A DNA stretch of 64,000 nt from Gemmobacter serpentinus (GTDB lineage: Bacteria; Pseudomonadota; Alphaproteobacteria; Rhodobacterales; Rhodobacteraceae), in NCBI RefSeq assembly GCF_008973825.1, contig NZ_WCHR01000016.1, positions 124,001-188,000 on the forward strand, written 5' to 3'. Positions 1 through 8,671 of this stretch are shown here, one piece after another. A program made the translations under genes and the position numbers. The stretch's first letter is position 1; every line of letters starts with the position of its first letter. The notes beneath the pieces were generated by a model, which did not search any database, was not told the origin of the DNA, and was given only the letters and a program-made list of their open reading frames with translations.

Positions 1-843
1 CGGTTCGAGCTGTCTGCGCTGGCACTGGACCCGTCGATCCATGTGATTGCGCCGTGGCGCGAATGGGATCTGACCTCGCGCACCAAACTTCTGGAATTTG
101 CCGAGGCAAACCAGATCCCGATCGCCAAGAACAAGCGCGGTGAGGCACCTTTCTCGGTTGATGCCAATCTCCTGCACACCTCGTCCGAGGGCACCGTGCT
201 GGAAGATCCGGCGATCGAGGCCCCCGATTACGTTGCCCAACGCATCGTTGCGGTGGAGGATGCCCCGAACGAGCCCGAATTCATCGAAGTCACTTTCGAG
301 AAGGGGGATGCAGTCGCAATCAACGGCGAGGCGCTGTCGCCCGCCACGATGCTGACGCGCCTGAACGAATATGGCGCCAAGCACGGCATCGGCCTGCTGG
401 ATTTCGTCGAGAACCGCTTTGTTGGCATGAAGTCGCGCGGCGTCTATGAAACCCCCGGCGGCACCATTCTGCTGGAAGCGCATCGCGGCATCGAACAGAT
501 CACGCTGGATAGCGGGGCGGGTCACCTGAAGGATTCGATCATGCCGCGCTATGCGGAACTGATCTATAACGGCTTCTGGTTCAGCCCCGAGCGCGAGGCG
601 CTGCAAGCCCTTATCGACAAGACGCAGGAACATGTCACCGGCACCGTGAAGCTGAAACTTTACAAGGGTGTGGCCCGCACCGTGGCGCGTTGGTCGGATC
701 ATTCGCTTTACAGCGAAAAGCATGTGACCTTCGAGGAAGATGCAGGTGCCTATGATCAGAAAGACGCCGCAGGCTTCATCCGCCTGAACGCGCTGCGCCT
801 GAAGCTGATCGCGACGCGCAATGCCCGCGTGGCCAAGAAATAA
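1..843 (+). CDS. argG: Argininosuccinate synthase, C-terminal part (5' end outside window)
   Basis: Joins citrulline and aspartate with ATP to make argininosuccinate in arginine biosynthesis; cytosolic. The frame is open from base 1, so the N-terminal ATP-binding half lies upstream of the window. About 280 residues are visible. Family features in this part include [11 protein letters not shown] near the left edge, a [16 protein letters not shown] stretch, and the late segment with [11 protein letters not shown]. The stop is TAA at 841-843, followed by a clear hairpin terminator, so this is the last gene of its transcript. Identification rests on recognising conserved ArgG sequence; only the missing 5' end limits it. 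Confidence 0.95.
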   Translation, partial: RFELSALALDPSIHVIAPWREWDLTSRTKLLEFAEANQIPIAKNKRGEAPFSVDANLLHTSSEGTVLEDPAIEAPDYVAQRIVAVEDAPNEPEFIEVTFEKGDAVAINGEALSPATMLTRLNEYGAKHGIGLLDFVENRFVGMKSRGVYETPGGTILLEAHRGIEQITLDSGAGHLKDSIMPRYAELIYNGFWFSPEREALQALIDKTQEHVTGTVKLKLYKGVARTVARWSDHSLYSEKHVTFEEDAGAYDQKDAAGFIRLNALRLKLIATRNARVAKK

Positions 844-872
844 GCAAGGCACGGCCTTGATGTGATGACAGG

Positions 873-897
873 GTCGCCCTTCGGGGCGGCCTTTTTC
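873..897 (+). terminator. Rho-independent terminator after argG
   Basis: A 7-bp stem (873-879 with 884-890, one G-T pair) closed by a TTCG tetraloop is followed by C and five T residues. It lies 30 nt after the argG stop and is the clearest intrinsic terminator in the window. Confidence 0.85.
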
Positions 898-991
898 ACA
901 TGACGCAACGGCGCATCTGCGGCTGACGCGACGACCGGATTGCCCCGCGGGAAGCTCCCCCGCTAGCTGGTGAAAACCGGAAAGGGGCTTT

Positions 992-1270
992 ATGGAACAG
1001 ATCGCCGCAGATATCCGCAAGGTGCTGGAAAGCCGCAGCTTCAGTGGAAGCCTGAAATTTGATTGCGGCGCAGAGGGTGTGATCGTGCTGGCGAATGGCA
1101 CAGCCTCCACCGCCGATCGGGAGGCCGATTGTACGCTGCGCCTCAGCCGCGACAATCTTGTCAGCCTGCTGAAAGGCAAACTCAACCCGATGATGGCGCT
1201 GGCCACCGGCAAGCTGAAGCTCAGTGGCAACCCGGCTGTGGCGATGGGTCTGGTGAAACTGCTGGGGTGA
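992..1270 (+). CDS. SCP2 sterol-binding domain protein
   Basis: A 92-residue protein consisting of a single SCP2 (sterol carrier protein 2) fold. It shows the typical pattern of a central acidic beta strand (ADCTLRLS), then a helix with a KGKLNPMMALATGKLKLSG-like stretch, then a final helix ending in LVKLLG. Family members bind lipids or other hydrophobic ligands in a tunnel; the ligand here is unknown. A GGGGC ribosome-binding sequence lies about 7 nt before the ATG. It ends exactly where the convergent small gene ends (stop codons abut at 1270/1271), so no terminator fits between them. Confidence 0.85.
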   Translation: MEQIAADIRKVLESRSFSGSLKFDCGAEGVIVLANGTASTADREADCTLRLSRDNLVSLLKGKLNPMMALATGKLKLSGNPAVAMGLVKLLG

Positions 1271-1576
1271 TCAGAGTTTCGGGCCACGCGCCTGCAGGCG
1301 GCGCAGATTGGCGCGGGTGCGGCGGCGCACGGGTTGGAGCGCCGCCAGCGCGACCGCCCCGCCATCACGCCCCCGCAACATCGCGGTGCTGGCCAGGGCC
1401 GCCGATTGCATCACGGCCTCGGTCTTTTCCTGCACCATGCGCAGCGTTTCACCCGGTGTCACATTCCACAGCCCGGCCATGCCCCATAGGCGCATGGCAA
1501 TGACCATCTGCGCCTCGGCAATCATCACCCCTGTCTGCGTTGACAGTCGGGCCGCTTGAAAGGGGGTCACGAACAT
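1271..1576 (-). CDS. Small conserved protein of unknown function
   Basis: About 101 residues, starting at the ATG at 1576 behind an AGGTG ribosome-binding sequence; a GTG three codons upstream (1585) is the alternative. The protein is helical and alanine/methionine rich (TPFQAARLSTQTGVMIAEAQMVIAMRLWGMAG) with a strongly basic tail (RRRTRANLRRL). Its look resembles phasin-like polyhydroxyalkanoate-associated proteins and the alanine-rich small proteins that databases of this order often label antifreeze protein. That label is not evidence of function, and I do not assign one. Confidence 0.6.
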   Translation of the reverse strand: MFVTPFQAARLSTQTGVMIAEAQMVIAMRLWGMAGLWNVTPGETLRMVQEKTEAVMQSAALASTAMLRGRDGGAVALAALQPVRRRTRANLRRLQARGPKL

Positions 1577-1690
1577 TCTGGTCACCTGTCGCCGATCTCA
1601 AGCGGTGACCATGACAGGCGAATGACAGCTTACAAGGCTGACGTAGGGTTAACTCAACCAAAGTCGTAGAACGGCAAAGTCGCAGAGCGG

Positions 1691-2311
1691 CTAGGCCAGG
1701 CGCAACCCGCCCTCATGTTCCAGAAATCTCGTGATGTCCTCGATACCTTGCCCATGGCGCAACCGCGCCATGACATAAGGTCGCGCCCCACGCGCATGAC
1801 GCGTATCCGCTTCCAGCACATCCAGATCCACCCCGACATGCGGTGCCAGATCGGTCTTGTTCACCACCAGAAGGTCCGAACGCGCCAAACCCGGCCCACG
1901 TTTGCGCGGAATGTCCTGCCCCGCCGCCGTGTCGATGACATAGATCGTGAGGTCGGCCAGTTCGGGCGAGAAGGTCGCCGCCAGATTGTCACCGCCGGAC
2001 TCGATCAGGATCAGGTCCAGATCGGTGAATTGCGCCCGCAGATCGGCAATGGCGGCAAGATTGATGCTGGCATCCTCACGGATCGCGGTATGGGGGCAAC
2101 CGCCGGTTTCCACACCGCGAATACGCTCTGACGGCAGGACCTGCGCGCGGGTCAGATATTCGGCATCCTCGCGCGTGTAGATGTCATTGGTCACCACCGC
2201 CATGGAGCAGCGATGCGCCAGGGCCCGGCACAGCTTTTCGGTCAGCGTGGTCTTGCCCGCACCAACGGGGCCGCCGATGCCGACGCGCAGGGGTCCATTC
2301 GGGCTTGTCAT
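1691..2311 (-). CDS. ureG: Urease accessory GTPase UreG
   Basis: GTPase (206 aa) that couples GTP hydrolysis to nickel delivery into apo-urease, acting with UreD, UreE and UreF in the cytosol. The P-loop GPVGAGKTT lies at about residues 14-22. Later motifs include the [15 protein letters not shown] segment, the metal-binding [12 protein letters not shown] (Cys-Pro-His), [19 protein letters not shown] and [12 protein letters not shown] (G4). Length is normal for the family. Its ATG overlaps the ureF stop (ATGA), giving translational coupling. It is the last gene of the urease operon, and no strong terminator is visible in the 100 nt downstream. Confidence 0.97.
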   Translation of the reverse strand: MTSPNGPLRVGIGGPVGAGKTTLTEKLCRALAHRCSMAVVTNDIYTREDAEYLTRAQVLPSERIRGVETGGCPHTAIREDASINLAAIADLRAQFTDLDLILIESGGDNLAATFSPELADLTIYVIDTAAGQDIPRKRGPGLARSDLLVVNKTDLAPHVGVDLDVLEADTRHARGARPYVMARLRHGQGIEDITRFLEHEGGLRLA

Positions 2312-2937
2312 GTGCGGAAGATCCTTACGTCCAGCGTTTCATGCATCATCATCGCCATATCCGCCCCGGGGGTGAAGGTCGCGATCTCGTCCAGCGGCGT
2401 GGCGGCGGCCCGGGTGGCGATCCCGGCAATCAGGGGCGCAAGACGCGCCAGAATGGCCTGTGCCTGCGATTGGCCCAGCGGCAGGAACCGCGTCGCGGCA
2501 GAAATCATCTGTGCCGCCGATCCTTGCAGAAACAGTGCCAGAGCCTCCCCCACCGTCACATCCAAGCCCCGCAGCGCAAGGCCAACAGCCACCGGATAGG
2601 GCCGTATAGAGACGTTTTCACCGCGGATCTCGCTCATCAGCGCGGTAAAGGCCCGGCCCTGTTCCATCAACTCGATATCCCGCTCGGCCGAGCTTGCCAG
2701 CGCCCGGATCAGGTCCGACAGCATATCAGGATCCGCCCCCGCCATGGCCTGCGCGACAAAGACGGCATCCATCTGCGGTGAGCCAAAGCGCAAGACATCG
2801 CGCAGCCAGACCTCGACATCCGCCGCATTGCGGATGGTGCCCTCCGCCATCACCTGTTCCAGCCCCTGCGAATAGGCAAAGCTGCCGATGGGAAAGGCGG
2901 GCGACAGCCATTGTATCAGGCGCAGCCGGTCTTCCAT
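2308..2937 (-). CDS. ureF: Urease accessory protein UreF
   Basis: UreF (209 aa) acts as an activator/fidelity factor in the UreDFG complex during nickel insertion. The start is placed at the ATG at 2937, because the hallmark N-terminal segment [18 protein letters not shown] begins shortly after it. Longer readings run into ureE and match nothing. The gene lies 4 nt after the ureE stop and overlaps ureG by 4 nt. A weak GGA serves as ribosome-binding site, suggesting coupling to ureE translation. Confidence 0.93.
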   Translation of the reverse strand: MEDRLRLIQWLSPAFPIGSFAYSQGLEQVMAEGTIRNAADVEVWLRDVLRFGSPQMDAVFVAQAMAGADPDMLSDLIRALASSAERDIELMEQGRAFTALMSEIRGENVSIRPYPVAVGLALRGLDVTVGEALALFLQGSAAQMISAATRFLPLGQSQAQAILARLAPLIAGIATRAAATPLDEIATFTPGADMAMMMHETLDVRIFRT

Positions 2938-2941
2938 CGCG

Positions 2942-3475
2942 TCATCCGTGGCTGTGAAACACGCCGTCACCATGGTGGTGCAGACCAAAGGCCTGTCCGT
3001 CAGGATCATGTGAGCCATGGTCGTGGCCCCCATGTTCATGCCCCATCGTGCGGCCATGACCATAAGCACCGCCCTCGGGGTGGAAGGGCGCGACACGCAG
3101 GGTCAGGCGCGCGCCCAGCCCGGTCAGCATCTTTTCCAGCACATGATCGCGGCGGATCACCAGGTGATCGGCGCCAATCTGGCAGGGCGTGTGCCGGTTT
3201 CCGATATGCCAGGCAAGACGTGGCAGATCACCCCGCACCTCCACCACCGGCTCTTCAGCGGCAATCACCACGATCAACCGCCCGTCGGACAGCTCGAACG
3301 CGTCACCCTGATCCACCCCGGTCGTGGCCTTCAGATCGACCAGAAACCCGGTGCCATCCTCGGCTTCAAGCCGCTTGCGGCGCAGCAGCCGCGCGTCATA
3401 GCCAAGGATCACCCGGCCATCGGCGCGCAACCAGGTGCCTGCCGGTCGGATCTGATGCGCGGTCAATTGTGCCAT
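2942..3475 (-). CDS. ureE: Urease nickel metallochaperone UreE
   Basis: UreE (177 aa) delivers nickel to the urease maturation complex. The N-terminal domain shows LRADGRVILGYDARLLRRKR-like peptide-binding features. The metal-binding domain contains LAWHIGNRHTPCQI and the C-terminal domain DHVLEKMLTGLGA. The tail is extremely histidine rich (about 13 His in the last 35 residues, such as HEHGGHDHGSHD and LHHHGDGVFHSHG), as in nickel-storing UreE variants. It sits 227 nt downstream of ureC, an unusually wide gap for this otherwise tightly packed operon. Confidence 0.95.
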   Translation of the reverse strand: MAQLTAHQIRPAGTWLRADGRVILGYDARLLRRKRLEAEDGTGFLVDLKATTGVDQGDAFELSDGRLIVVIAAEEPVVEVRGDLPRLAWHIGNRHTPCQIGADHLVIRRDHVLEKMLTGLGARLTLRVAPFHPEGGAYGHGRTMGHEHGGHDHGSHDPDGQAFGLHHHGDGVFHSHG

Positions 3476-3532
3476 GATTCGTTAACCTTCGGATCGCAGG
3501 GTGGTCGGGTCTTGCACAGAAAGGGGCCTTTC

Positions 3533-3706
3533 ATGCGGAAACCCGACCCGGAAGAGGAACTGATGGCGCTGCGCGCCCTTTTGCGGCGATTGCGCGCCGC
3601 CGACACTGAAGGGGACAGTATCGATGATGACACAGAAGTCCGGCCGCTGCTGACCTCGCGACCAGGCTGTCCGATCCGCCGTCTGGTGCCGCGCCTTCTG
3701 CATTAG
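3533..3706 (+). CDS. Possible small antisense-oriented ORF between ureC and ureE
   Basis: A 57-codon ORF on the strand opposite the urease operon. A strong ribosome-binding sequence (AAAGGGG, ending about 6 nt before the ATG) precedes it. The peptide starts [20 protein letters not shown], followed by an acidic patch [12 protein letters not shown], then a basic tail. Codon third positions are fairly GC-rich, like real genes here. Its stop overlaps the ureC stop codon. A competing 73-codon ORF on the operon strand (3482-3703) starts TAATG-coupled to ureC but has shadow-like composition. Neither is recognised as a known family. Confidence 0.35.
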   Translation: MRKPDPEEELMALRALLRRLRAADTEGDSIDDDTEVRPLLTSRPGCPIRRLVPRLLH

Positions 3707-5409
3707 AACAGGAAATAGCGCTGCGCCAAAGGCAGCTCCACCGCTGGCATACAGGTCAGCAGCTCGCCATCGGCGCGGACCTCATAGGTTTCGGGATGCA
3801 CCTCGATATGGGGTGTGGCTGCATTCAGCCGCATGTCGGATTTCCCGATCTTGCGGGTGTTTTCCGCCGCATAGAGCCGTTTTTGAAGCCCCAATTCGGC
3901 CCCGAGCCCGCCTGCCAGCGCCGCCGCTGACAAAAACGTGGCGCTGCTCATGTGCCGGGCGCGCCCCAAAGCCCCGAACATCGGGCGCGAATAGATCGGC
4001 TGCACCGGGATCGAGCCATTGGGATCCCCCATCTGGGCCACCACGATCATTCCGCCCATCAGGACCATCTCGGGCTTGGCCCCAAAGAAGGCCGGGTTCC
4101 AGATCACCAGATCGGCGCGCTTGCCGACCTCGACAGATCCGATATGCCGCGACAGACCATGGGTGATCGCCGGGTTGATGGTGTATTTCGCGATGTAACG
4201 CCGGACGCGGATATTATCATTCGCGCCGGTCTCTTCCGCCAACCGCCCGCGCTGCAACTTCATCTTGTGGGCGGTCTGCCAGGTGCGGGTAATCACCTCG
4301 CCGATGCGACCCATCGCCTGACTGTCAGAGGAAATCACCGAAAACGCGCCCATATCATGCAGGATGTCTTCGGCAGCGATCGTTTCCTTGCGGATGCGGC
4401 TTTCGGCAAAGGCCACATCTTCGGGGATCGACCGATCCAGATGATGGCAGACCATCAGCATATCCAGATGCTCCTCCACCGTGTTCACGGTATAGGGCAT
4501 CGTCGGATTGGTCGAAGACGGGATGACGTTCTGGCTGCTGACCACCTTCATGATGTCAGGCGCGTGGCCGCCCCCTGCGCCTTCGGTATGGAAGGCATGA
4601 ATGGTGCGGCCCTTGATCGCGGCCAGCGTGTTTTCCACGAAGCCGGATTCGTTCAGCGTGTCGGTATGGATCATTACCTGCACATCCATATCGTCGGCCA
4701 CCGTCAGGCAGCAATCGATGGCGGCAGGCGTGGTGCCCCAATCCTCATGCAGTTTCAGCGCGCAGGCCCCGGCATTGACCATTTCGATCAACCCTTCGGG
4801 GCGCGAGGCATTGCCCTTGCCCGATACCCCGAAATTCATCGGGATCTCGTCCAGCGCCTGCAACATGCGGTGGATATGCCATGGCCCCGGCGTGCAGGTG
4901 GTGGCCAATGTGCCATGCGATGGCCCGGTGCCGCCGCCCAGCATGGTAGTGACGCCGGAATGCAGCGCATCCTCGGCCTGCTGCGGACAGATGAAATGGA
5001 TATGCGCATCCATCCCGCCCGCGGTCACGATCCGTCCCTCGCCCGCGATCACATCAGTCGAAGGCCCGATGATGATGGTGACGCCTGGCTGGGTATCGGG
5101 ATTTCCGGCTTTGCCGATGGCCGCAATCATCCCGTCACGCAACCCGATATCGGCCTTGTAGATGCCGGTATGATCCAGGATCAGCGCATTGGTGATGACG
5201 GTATCCACCGCCCCGCCCGCACGCGGGATCTGGCTTTGCCCCATCCCGTCCCGGATCACCTTGCCGCCGCCGAACTTCACCTCCTCGCCATAGATCGTCA
5301 GATCGCGCTCGACCTCGATGAACAGCTCAGTATCGCCAAGACGGACGCGGTCGCCGGTGGTCGGACCATACATCGCGGCATAGGCCGGGCGCGAGATTTT
5401 CACCGCCAT
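3703..5409 (-). CDS. ureC: Urease subunit alpha (catalytic)
   Basis: Catalytic subunit (568 aa, normal length) of the nickel enzyme that hydrolyses urea to ammonia and carbamate. All expected site residues are visible: the nickel ligands His136 and His138 (DAHIHF), the bridging carbamylated Lys219 ([11 protein letters not shown]), His248 (MIHTDT), His274 ([12 protein letters not shown]), the flap His322 (MVCHHLD) and Asp362 (SSDSQAMG). It starts 1 nt after ureB ends. As is common in alphaproteobacteria, UreA, UreB and UreC are separate polypeptides. Nothing suggests inactivation. Confidence 0.99.
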   Translation of the reverse strand: MAVKISRPAYAAMYGPTTGDRVRLGDTELFIEVERDLTIYGEEVKFGGGKVIRDGMGQSQIPRAGGAVDTVITNALILDHTGIYKADIGLRDGMIAAIGKAGNPDTQPGVTIIIGPSTDVIAGEGRIVTAGGMDAHIHFICPQQAEDALHSGVTTMLGGGTGPSHGTLATTCTPGPWHIHRMLQALDEIPMNFGVSGKGNASRPEGLIEMVNAGACALKLHEDWGTTPAAIDCCLTVADDMDVQVMIHTDTLNESGFVENTLAAIKGRTIHAFHTEGAGGGHAPDIMKVVSSQNVIPSSTNPTMPYTVNTVEEHLDMLMVCHHLDRSIPEDVAFAESRIRKETIAAEDILHDMGAFSVISSDSQAMGRIGEVITRTWQTAHKMKLQRGRLAEETGANDNIRVRRYIAKYTINPAITHGLSRHIGSVEVGKRADLVIWNPAFFGAKPEMVLMGGMIVVAQMGDPNGSIPVQPIYSRPMFGALGRARHMSSATFLSAAALAGGLGAELGLQKRLYAAENTRKIGKSDMRLNAATPHIEVHPETYEVRADGELLTCMPAVELPLAQRYFLF

Positions 5410-5715
5410 TCAAAGATCCCCCATGACCTGCTGGTTGAAGCCGAAGACCCGGCGCAGACCGGCCAGGGGCACCAGCCGCACCTCGCGGCTTTGCCCCGGT
5501 TCAAACCGGACCGCGGTGCCAGAGGCGATATCCAGCCGCTTGCCGCGCGCAGCCGTCCGGTCAAAGCTGAGCCCGGCATTGGTTTCGGCAAAATGGTAAT
5601 GGCTGCCAACCTGGATCGGCCGATCGCCGGTATTGGCCACCATCAACACGGTGACCTCTGCCCCGTCATTCAGGATCAGGTGGCCCTCGGCCGCAACAAG
5701 CTCGCCCGGGATCAT
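5410..5715 (-). CDS. ureB: Urease subunit beta
   Basis: Structural beta subunit (101 aa) of the urease (alpha-beta-gamma)3 complex. Diagnostic sequence includes [10 protein letters not shown] at the start, the [17 protein letters not shown] segment and the end [14 protein letters not shown]. It begins 1 nt after the ureJ stop (TGAcATG), so the two genes are probably translationally coupled, and it abuts ureC directly. Confidence 0.97.
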   Translation of the reverse strand: MIPGELVAAEGHLILNDGAEVTVLMVANTGDRPIQVGSHYHFAETNAGLSFDRTAARGKRLDIASGTAVRFEPGQSREVRLVPLAGLRRVFGFNQQVMGDL

Positions 5716-5716
5716 G

Positions 5717-6283
5717 TCAGCCCCCGATCGCGAGGATAACGCCGCCCAGCGCCGTCAGCCCACCCAAGACGCGCGGCAGCACCCCACGCGCAAAGCGCAT
5801 CAGGGTCGCCCCGATGGCGACACCGGCCAGATGCAGCCCCATGGTCATCAGGGCAAAGCCCGCGGCATAGGCCGCAAGCCCGGTAGCTGGCCCCTCGGCC
5901 CCGTGGGCATGACCATGGAATACGCCGAAAATTACCACAAAAATAATGGCATGGGTCAGTTTCGGCTTCAGCGCCAGCGCGGCGGCCACCCCCAGCACCA
6001 CGATAGAGGCCAGGATCATCGGCTCCACCCCCGGCAGCGGAATGCCCAGCGCGCCGGCCAGACCGCCCGCAATCATCGCCGCCACAAAGGCCAGCGGCAG
6101 CGCCCAGATCGCGCGCCCGCCAATCATCACCGCCCAAAGGCCGACCGCGACCATGGCCAGAACATGGTCCAGCCCGCCTGCAGGATGGGCCAGTCCCGAG
6201 GCAAAGGGGCTGTGAATCGGCGCGCCGCCATGGGCCAGCGCCATATGGGGAAGCAACAGCAGCGGCAGCAGGATGCGTTTCAT
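5717..6283 (-). CDS. ureJ: HupE/UreJ family nickel permease-like membrane protein
   Basis: A 188-residue inner-membrane protein with a cleavable-looking signal ([17 protein letters not shown]), then about six hydrophobic helices. It shows the HupE/UreJ signature around [21 protein letters not shown], and a later histidine motif FHGHAHG; His and Asp residues of this kind bind nickel in the family. The start at 6283 is chosen because GGAGAC precedes it and it gives the signal peptide. Its place between ureA and ureB fits nickel supply to urease. Whether it transports nickel across the inner membrane has not been shown here. Confidence 0.88.
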   Translation of the reverse strand: MKRILLPLLLLPHMALAHGGAPIHSPFASGLAHPAGGLDHVLAMVAVGLWAVMIGGRAIWALPLAFVAAMIAGGLAGALGIPLPGVEPMILASIVVLGVAAALALKPKLTHAIIFVVIFGVFHGHAHGAEGPATGLAAYAAGFALMTMGLHLAGVAIGATLMRFARGVLPRVLGGLTALGGVILAIGG

Positions 6284-6293
6284 GTTTGTCTCC

Positions 6294-6596
6294 CTAGCGG
6301 ATCGGATGATGAACGGTGACCAGCTTGGTCCCATCGGGAAAGGTGGCTTCGACCTGGACGGCATGGATCATCTCGGGCACACCCGGCATACAGTCCTCGG
6401 ACGCAACCACCCCGGCACCTGCCGCCATCAGATCGGCGACACTGCGCCCGTCGCGCGCACCCTCAACAACAAAATCGGTGATCAGCGCGATGGCCTCGGG
6501 GTGGTTCAGCTTGACGCCGCGGGCCAGACGGTTGCGCGCCACCATCGCAGCCAGGCTGACCAGCAGCTTTTCCCGCTCTCTCGGGGTCAGGTTCAT
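6294..6596 (-). CDS. ureA: Urease subunit gamma
   Basis: The 100-residue gamma subunit, beginning [20 protein letters not shown] and ending [19 protein letters not shown], both highly characteristic. The ATG at 6596 overlaps the ureD stop (ATGA). The upstream extension of the reading frame lies inside ureD and is not coding for this protein. It forms the trimeric urease core with UreB and UreC. Confidence 0.97.
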   Translation of the reverse strand: MNLTPREREKLLVSLAAMVARNRLARGVKLNHPEAIALITDFVVEGARDGRSVADLMAAGAGVVASEDCMPGVPEMIHAVQVEATFPDGTKLVTVHHPIR

Positions 6597-7426
6597 ATGA
6601 TATCTCCATGCAACTGCCAGACACGGGGCATTGGTTTGCCCCGCAGCCGGGTCAGGATGCGCGCCAAATGCTGGCGCAACGGCCAAAGATGTTCGGAAGT
6701 CAGCCGCAGGATCAGCCGCCCATTCCAGGCGGATGCCGCAACCGACACGCCCTCGGCCGCCAAAAGATCACGGATCAGCGGCAATTGCGCCTCGGCCTCG
6801 GGCGCGATCAGGGCAATGGTTGAAAAGCACCGCGCTCCGCCCAGAAGCGCGGGACCAGAGCGCGCGGCGAGACTGGTTGCATCCAGACACAGGTTTTCAC
6901 ACCAGATCGGCCGGCCGGCCTGCGTGACCCGCCGCAGATCCCGAAGCGCCGCATGGTCAGGCGTTTCACCCATTGCCTGACGGCCCAGAACAACCGTTTC
7001 AGCCAGCAGCAGTCGGGCATTACAGCCCAGCTTTGCCTGCGTGCGCCGTCGCAATCGGGCACGGTCATAGATCAGGGTTTCCTGCGGCAACCAATCAAGC
7101 CGCGCACCAACACCAAGCTCCAGCCCGATCTCGACCACAGCCTGATCGCCAAGGCTGGCATAGGCACGTTCCGCCGTTTGCGTGGTTGCCGTAAACGCCA
7201 CATCAGGGGCGAGATTGAGAGAATATTGCAGACTGTCGCCACCAGTCAGGCCGCCCGAGGTATTGAGAAAGACCCCCTCTTCCAGCGCCCGGTTCGGCAA
7301 CATGATCTTGGCAGATCCGGATTGATGCAAATCTGCGATGCGCGCTTTGCTGTCACCCGCGATCAAGCTCAGCCGCGCCTCACCGCGACTGCGTTGCAAC
7401 CCGACCTGCAGATGGGCATCCAGCAT
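6593..7426 (-). CDS. ureD: Urease accessory protein UreD
   Basis: UreD (277 aa) is the scaffold that binds apo-urease and passes nickel from UreG. Visible family segments include the [22 protein letters not shown] stretch, [29 protein letters not shown] and the terminal [11 protein letters not shown]. The start at 7426 is preferred because GGGGAGGG lies directly upstream, whereas the ATG ten codons earlier (7456) has no ribosome-binding site. It is the first gene of the operon, 150 nt downstream of flgI. A sigma-54-like promoter lies about 60 nt upstream. Confidence 0.95.
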   Translation of the reverse strand: MLDAHLQVGLQRSRGEARLSLIAGDSKARIADLHQSGSAKIMLPNRALEEGVFLNTSGGLTGGDSLQYSLNLAPDVAFTATTQTAERAYASLGDQAVVEIGLELGVGARLDWLPQETLIYDRARLRRRTQAKLGCNARLLLAETVVLGRQAMGETPDHAALRDLRRVTQAGRPIWCENLCLDATSLAARSGPALLGGARCFSTIALIAPEAEAQLPLIRDLLAAEGVSVAASAWNGRLILRLTSEHLWPLRQHLARILTRLRGKPMPRVWQLHGDII

Positions 7427-7487
7427 ATCCCTCCCCTTTCGAGGAAGAGGTTGCATGACACCCTAGGTTTCACAAATGACTGGCCGC

Positions 7488-7503
7488 TGCGAGATGGGTG
7501 CCA
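7488..7503 (-). promoter_or_regulatory. Sigma-54-type promoter for the urease operon
   Basis: The minus strand reads TGGCACCCATCTCGCA: a perfect -24 TGGCAC, and GC at the -12 position with exact GG-N10-GC spacing (one mismatch from the TTGC consensus). A start site about 12 nt further on would leave a 50-nt leader before ureD. Sigma-54 promoters fit nitrogen control of urease by NtrC. However, in Rhodobacter capsulatus NtrC works with the housekeeping sigma factor, so this is a candidate only. Confidence 0.5.
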
Positions 7504-7522
7504 TTCACACCCAGGAAGCAGC

Positions 7523-7561
7523 GTGATGAAAAAAAGTGCGATTTGTGTGAATTTTCATCAC
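7523..7561. repeat. Perfect 10-bp inverted repeat upstream of the urease promoter
   Basis: GTGATGAAAA at 7523-7532 is mirrored by TTTTCATCAC at 7552-7561, with 19 nt between. The centre lies about 45 nt upstream of the -24 element and 15 nt downstream of the flgI stop. It could be an activator site for urease or a hairpin ending flgI transcription. The minus-strand loop carries a seven-T run, but the stem itself is not followed by T residues. Confidence 0.5.
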
Positions 7562-7576
7562 ATCGAATTTGACGAC

Positions 7577-8671
7577 CTATTGCACCACGAATTCCGCATG
7601 AAGCGCCCCCGCGGCATTGATGCTTTTCAGAATGTCGATCATGTCATATGGCGCGACGCCAAGGGCGTTCAGTCCCGCCACGACATCGGATAGCGTCGCG
7701 GTTTCTGGCATCATGGCAAGGCCTGTTCCCGGGTCTTTCTCCAACTGCGCATTGCTGCGCGGCACGACAACTGTCTCACCCATGGAAAACGGATTGGGTT
7801 GCACCACCATCGGGGCCTCTTCGACCGTCAGGGTCAGGTTGCCCTGTGCAACTGCAACCCGGCTGATCCGTACATCCGCCCCCATGACGATGGTCCCCGA
7901 CCTCTGATCGACCACAACCCTTGCGCGGGTTTCAGGCTCCACCAAAAGGTTTTCCAACCGTCGCATGACATGCGCTGGAGAGCTCATTTTCGAACGCGTC
8001 AGATCCAGCGCAACCGTCCCGGCATCGGTCATCGTGGCGACGGTGCGGCCAAATTCGCGATTGATCGCGGTTTCGATGCGGGCCGCCGTGGTGAAGTCGG
8101 GTTCCCGCAGGGCAAGCCGGAGCGATGTGACCGCTGTAAAGTCAAAATCGACTTCGCGCTCGATCCTTGCGCCCGAGGGGATCAGACCCGCCGTCGGGAC
8201 TCCCTGCACCACCCGCGCCGCCGCGCCTTCGGCTGAAATCCCGCCCGCAATCACCGTGCCTTGCGCGACAGCATAGATCTGACCATCCGCGCCATTGAGC
8301 GGCGTCATGATCAATGTGCCACCAAGCAGGCTTTTTGAATCGCCAATCGCAGAGACGCTGACATCCAGCCTGCCCCCGCTTCGGCCGAAGGGTGGCAGCC
8401 GCGCCGTCACGAAAACCGCCGCGACATTCTTGGGCCGGATCTGTTCGCCCGTGACATTGACGCCGAGCCGTTCCAGCAGATTGGCCATGATCTCTTCGGT
8501 AAAGGGCGCGTTACGGATCCCGTCGCCCGTGCCGTTCAGACCGACAACCAGACCATAGCCCACGAGATCATTGCCCCGGACCCCATCAAATTCGACCAGA
8601 TCCTTGATGCGGATCGGCCCGGCCTGCGCCGGCAGCGCCCATAGCAACAACAAGATGGCCAGCCGTATCAT
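7577..8671 (-). CDS. flgI: Flagellar P-ring protein FlgI
   Basis: Periplasmic P-ring subunit (364 aa) of the flagellar basal body. It has a Sec signal peptide (MIRLAILLLLWALPAQAGP), followed by the conserved IKDLVEFDGVRGNDLVGYGLVVGLNGTGD segment, NVAAVFVTARLPPF and the C-terminal SDVVAGLNALGVAPYDMIDILKSI. Length matches the family. Its ATG overlaps the flgL stop by 4 nt (ATGA). It is last in the visible flgE-K-L-I run; the L-ring gene flgH and flgA are not in this window. Confidence 0.96.
   Translation of the reverse strand: MIRLAILLLLWALPAQAGPIRIKDLVEFDGVRGNDLVGYGLVVGLNGTGDGIRNAPFTEEIMANLLERLGVNVTGEQIRPKNVAAVFVTARLPPFGRSGGRLDVSVSAIGDSKSLLGGTLIMTPLNGADGQIYAVAQGTVIAGGISAEGAAARVVQGVPTAGLIPSGARIEREVDFDFTAVTSLRLALREPDFTTAARIETAINREFGRTVATMTDAGTVALDLTRSKMSSPAHVMRRLENLLVEPETRARVVVDQRSGTIVMGADVRISRVAVAQGNLTLTVEEAPMVVQPNPFSMGETVVVPRSNAQLEKDPGTGLAMMPETATLSDVVAGLNALGVAPYDMIDILKSINAAGALHAEFVVQ

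Noticed and set aside
2938-3096. N-terminal extension of UreF to 262 residues
   Set aside because: The extra codons overlap ureE, give Met/Thr-rich non-family sequence, and the conserved UreF start motif follows the ATG at 2937.
3482-3703. 73-codon minus-strand ORF between ureC and ureE as a definite gene
   Set aside because: It is coupled to the ureC stop, but its composition looks like an antisense shadow of the plus-strand ORF, and no family is recognised; kept only as an alternative in the findings.
3952-5739. A 595-codon frame opposite ureC and an 815-codon frame opposite the ABC exporter (15235-17682)
   Set aside because: Both are shadows of well-recognised genes, rich in His/Arg/Gln as expected from antisense GC-rich codons, with no family resemblance.
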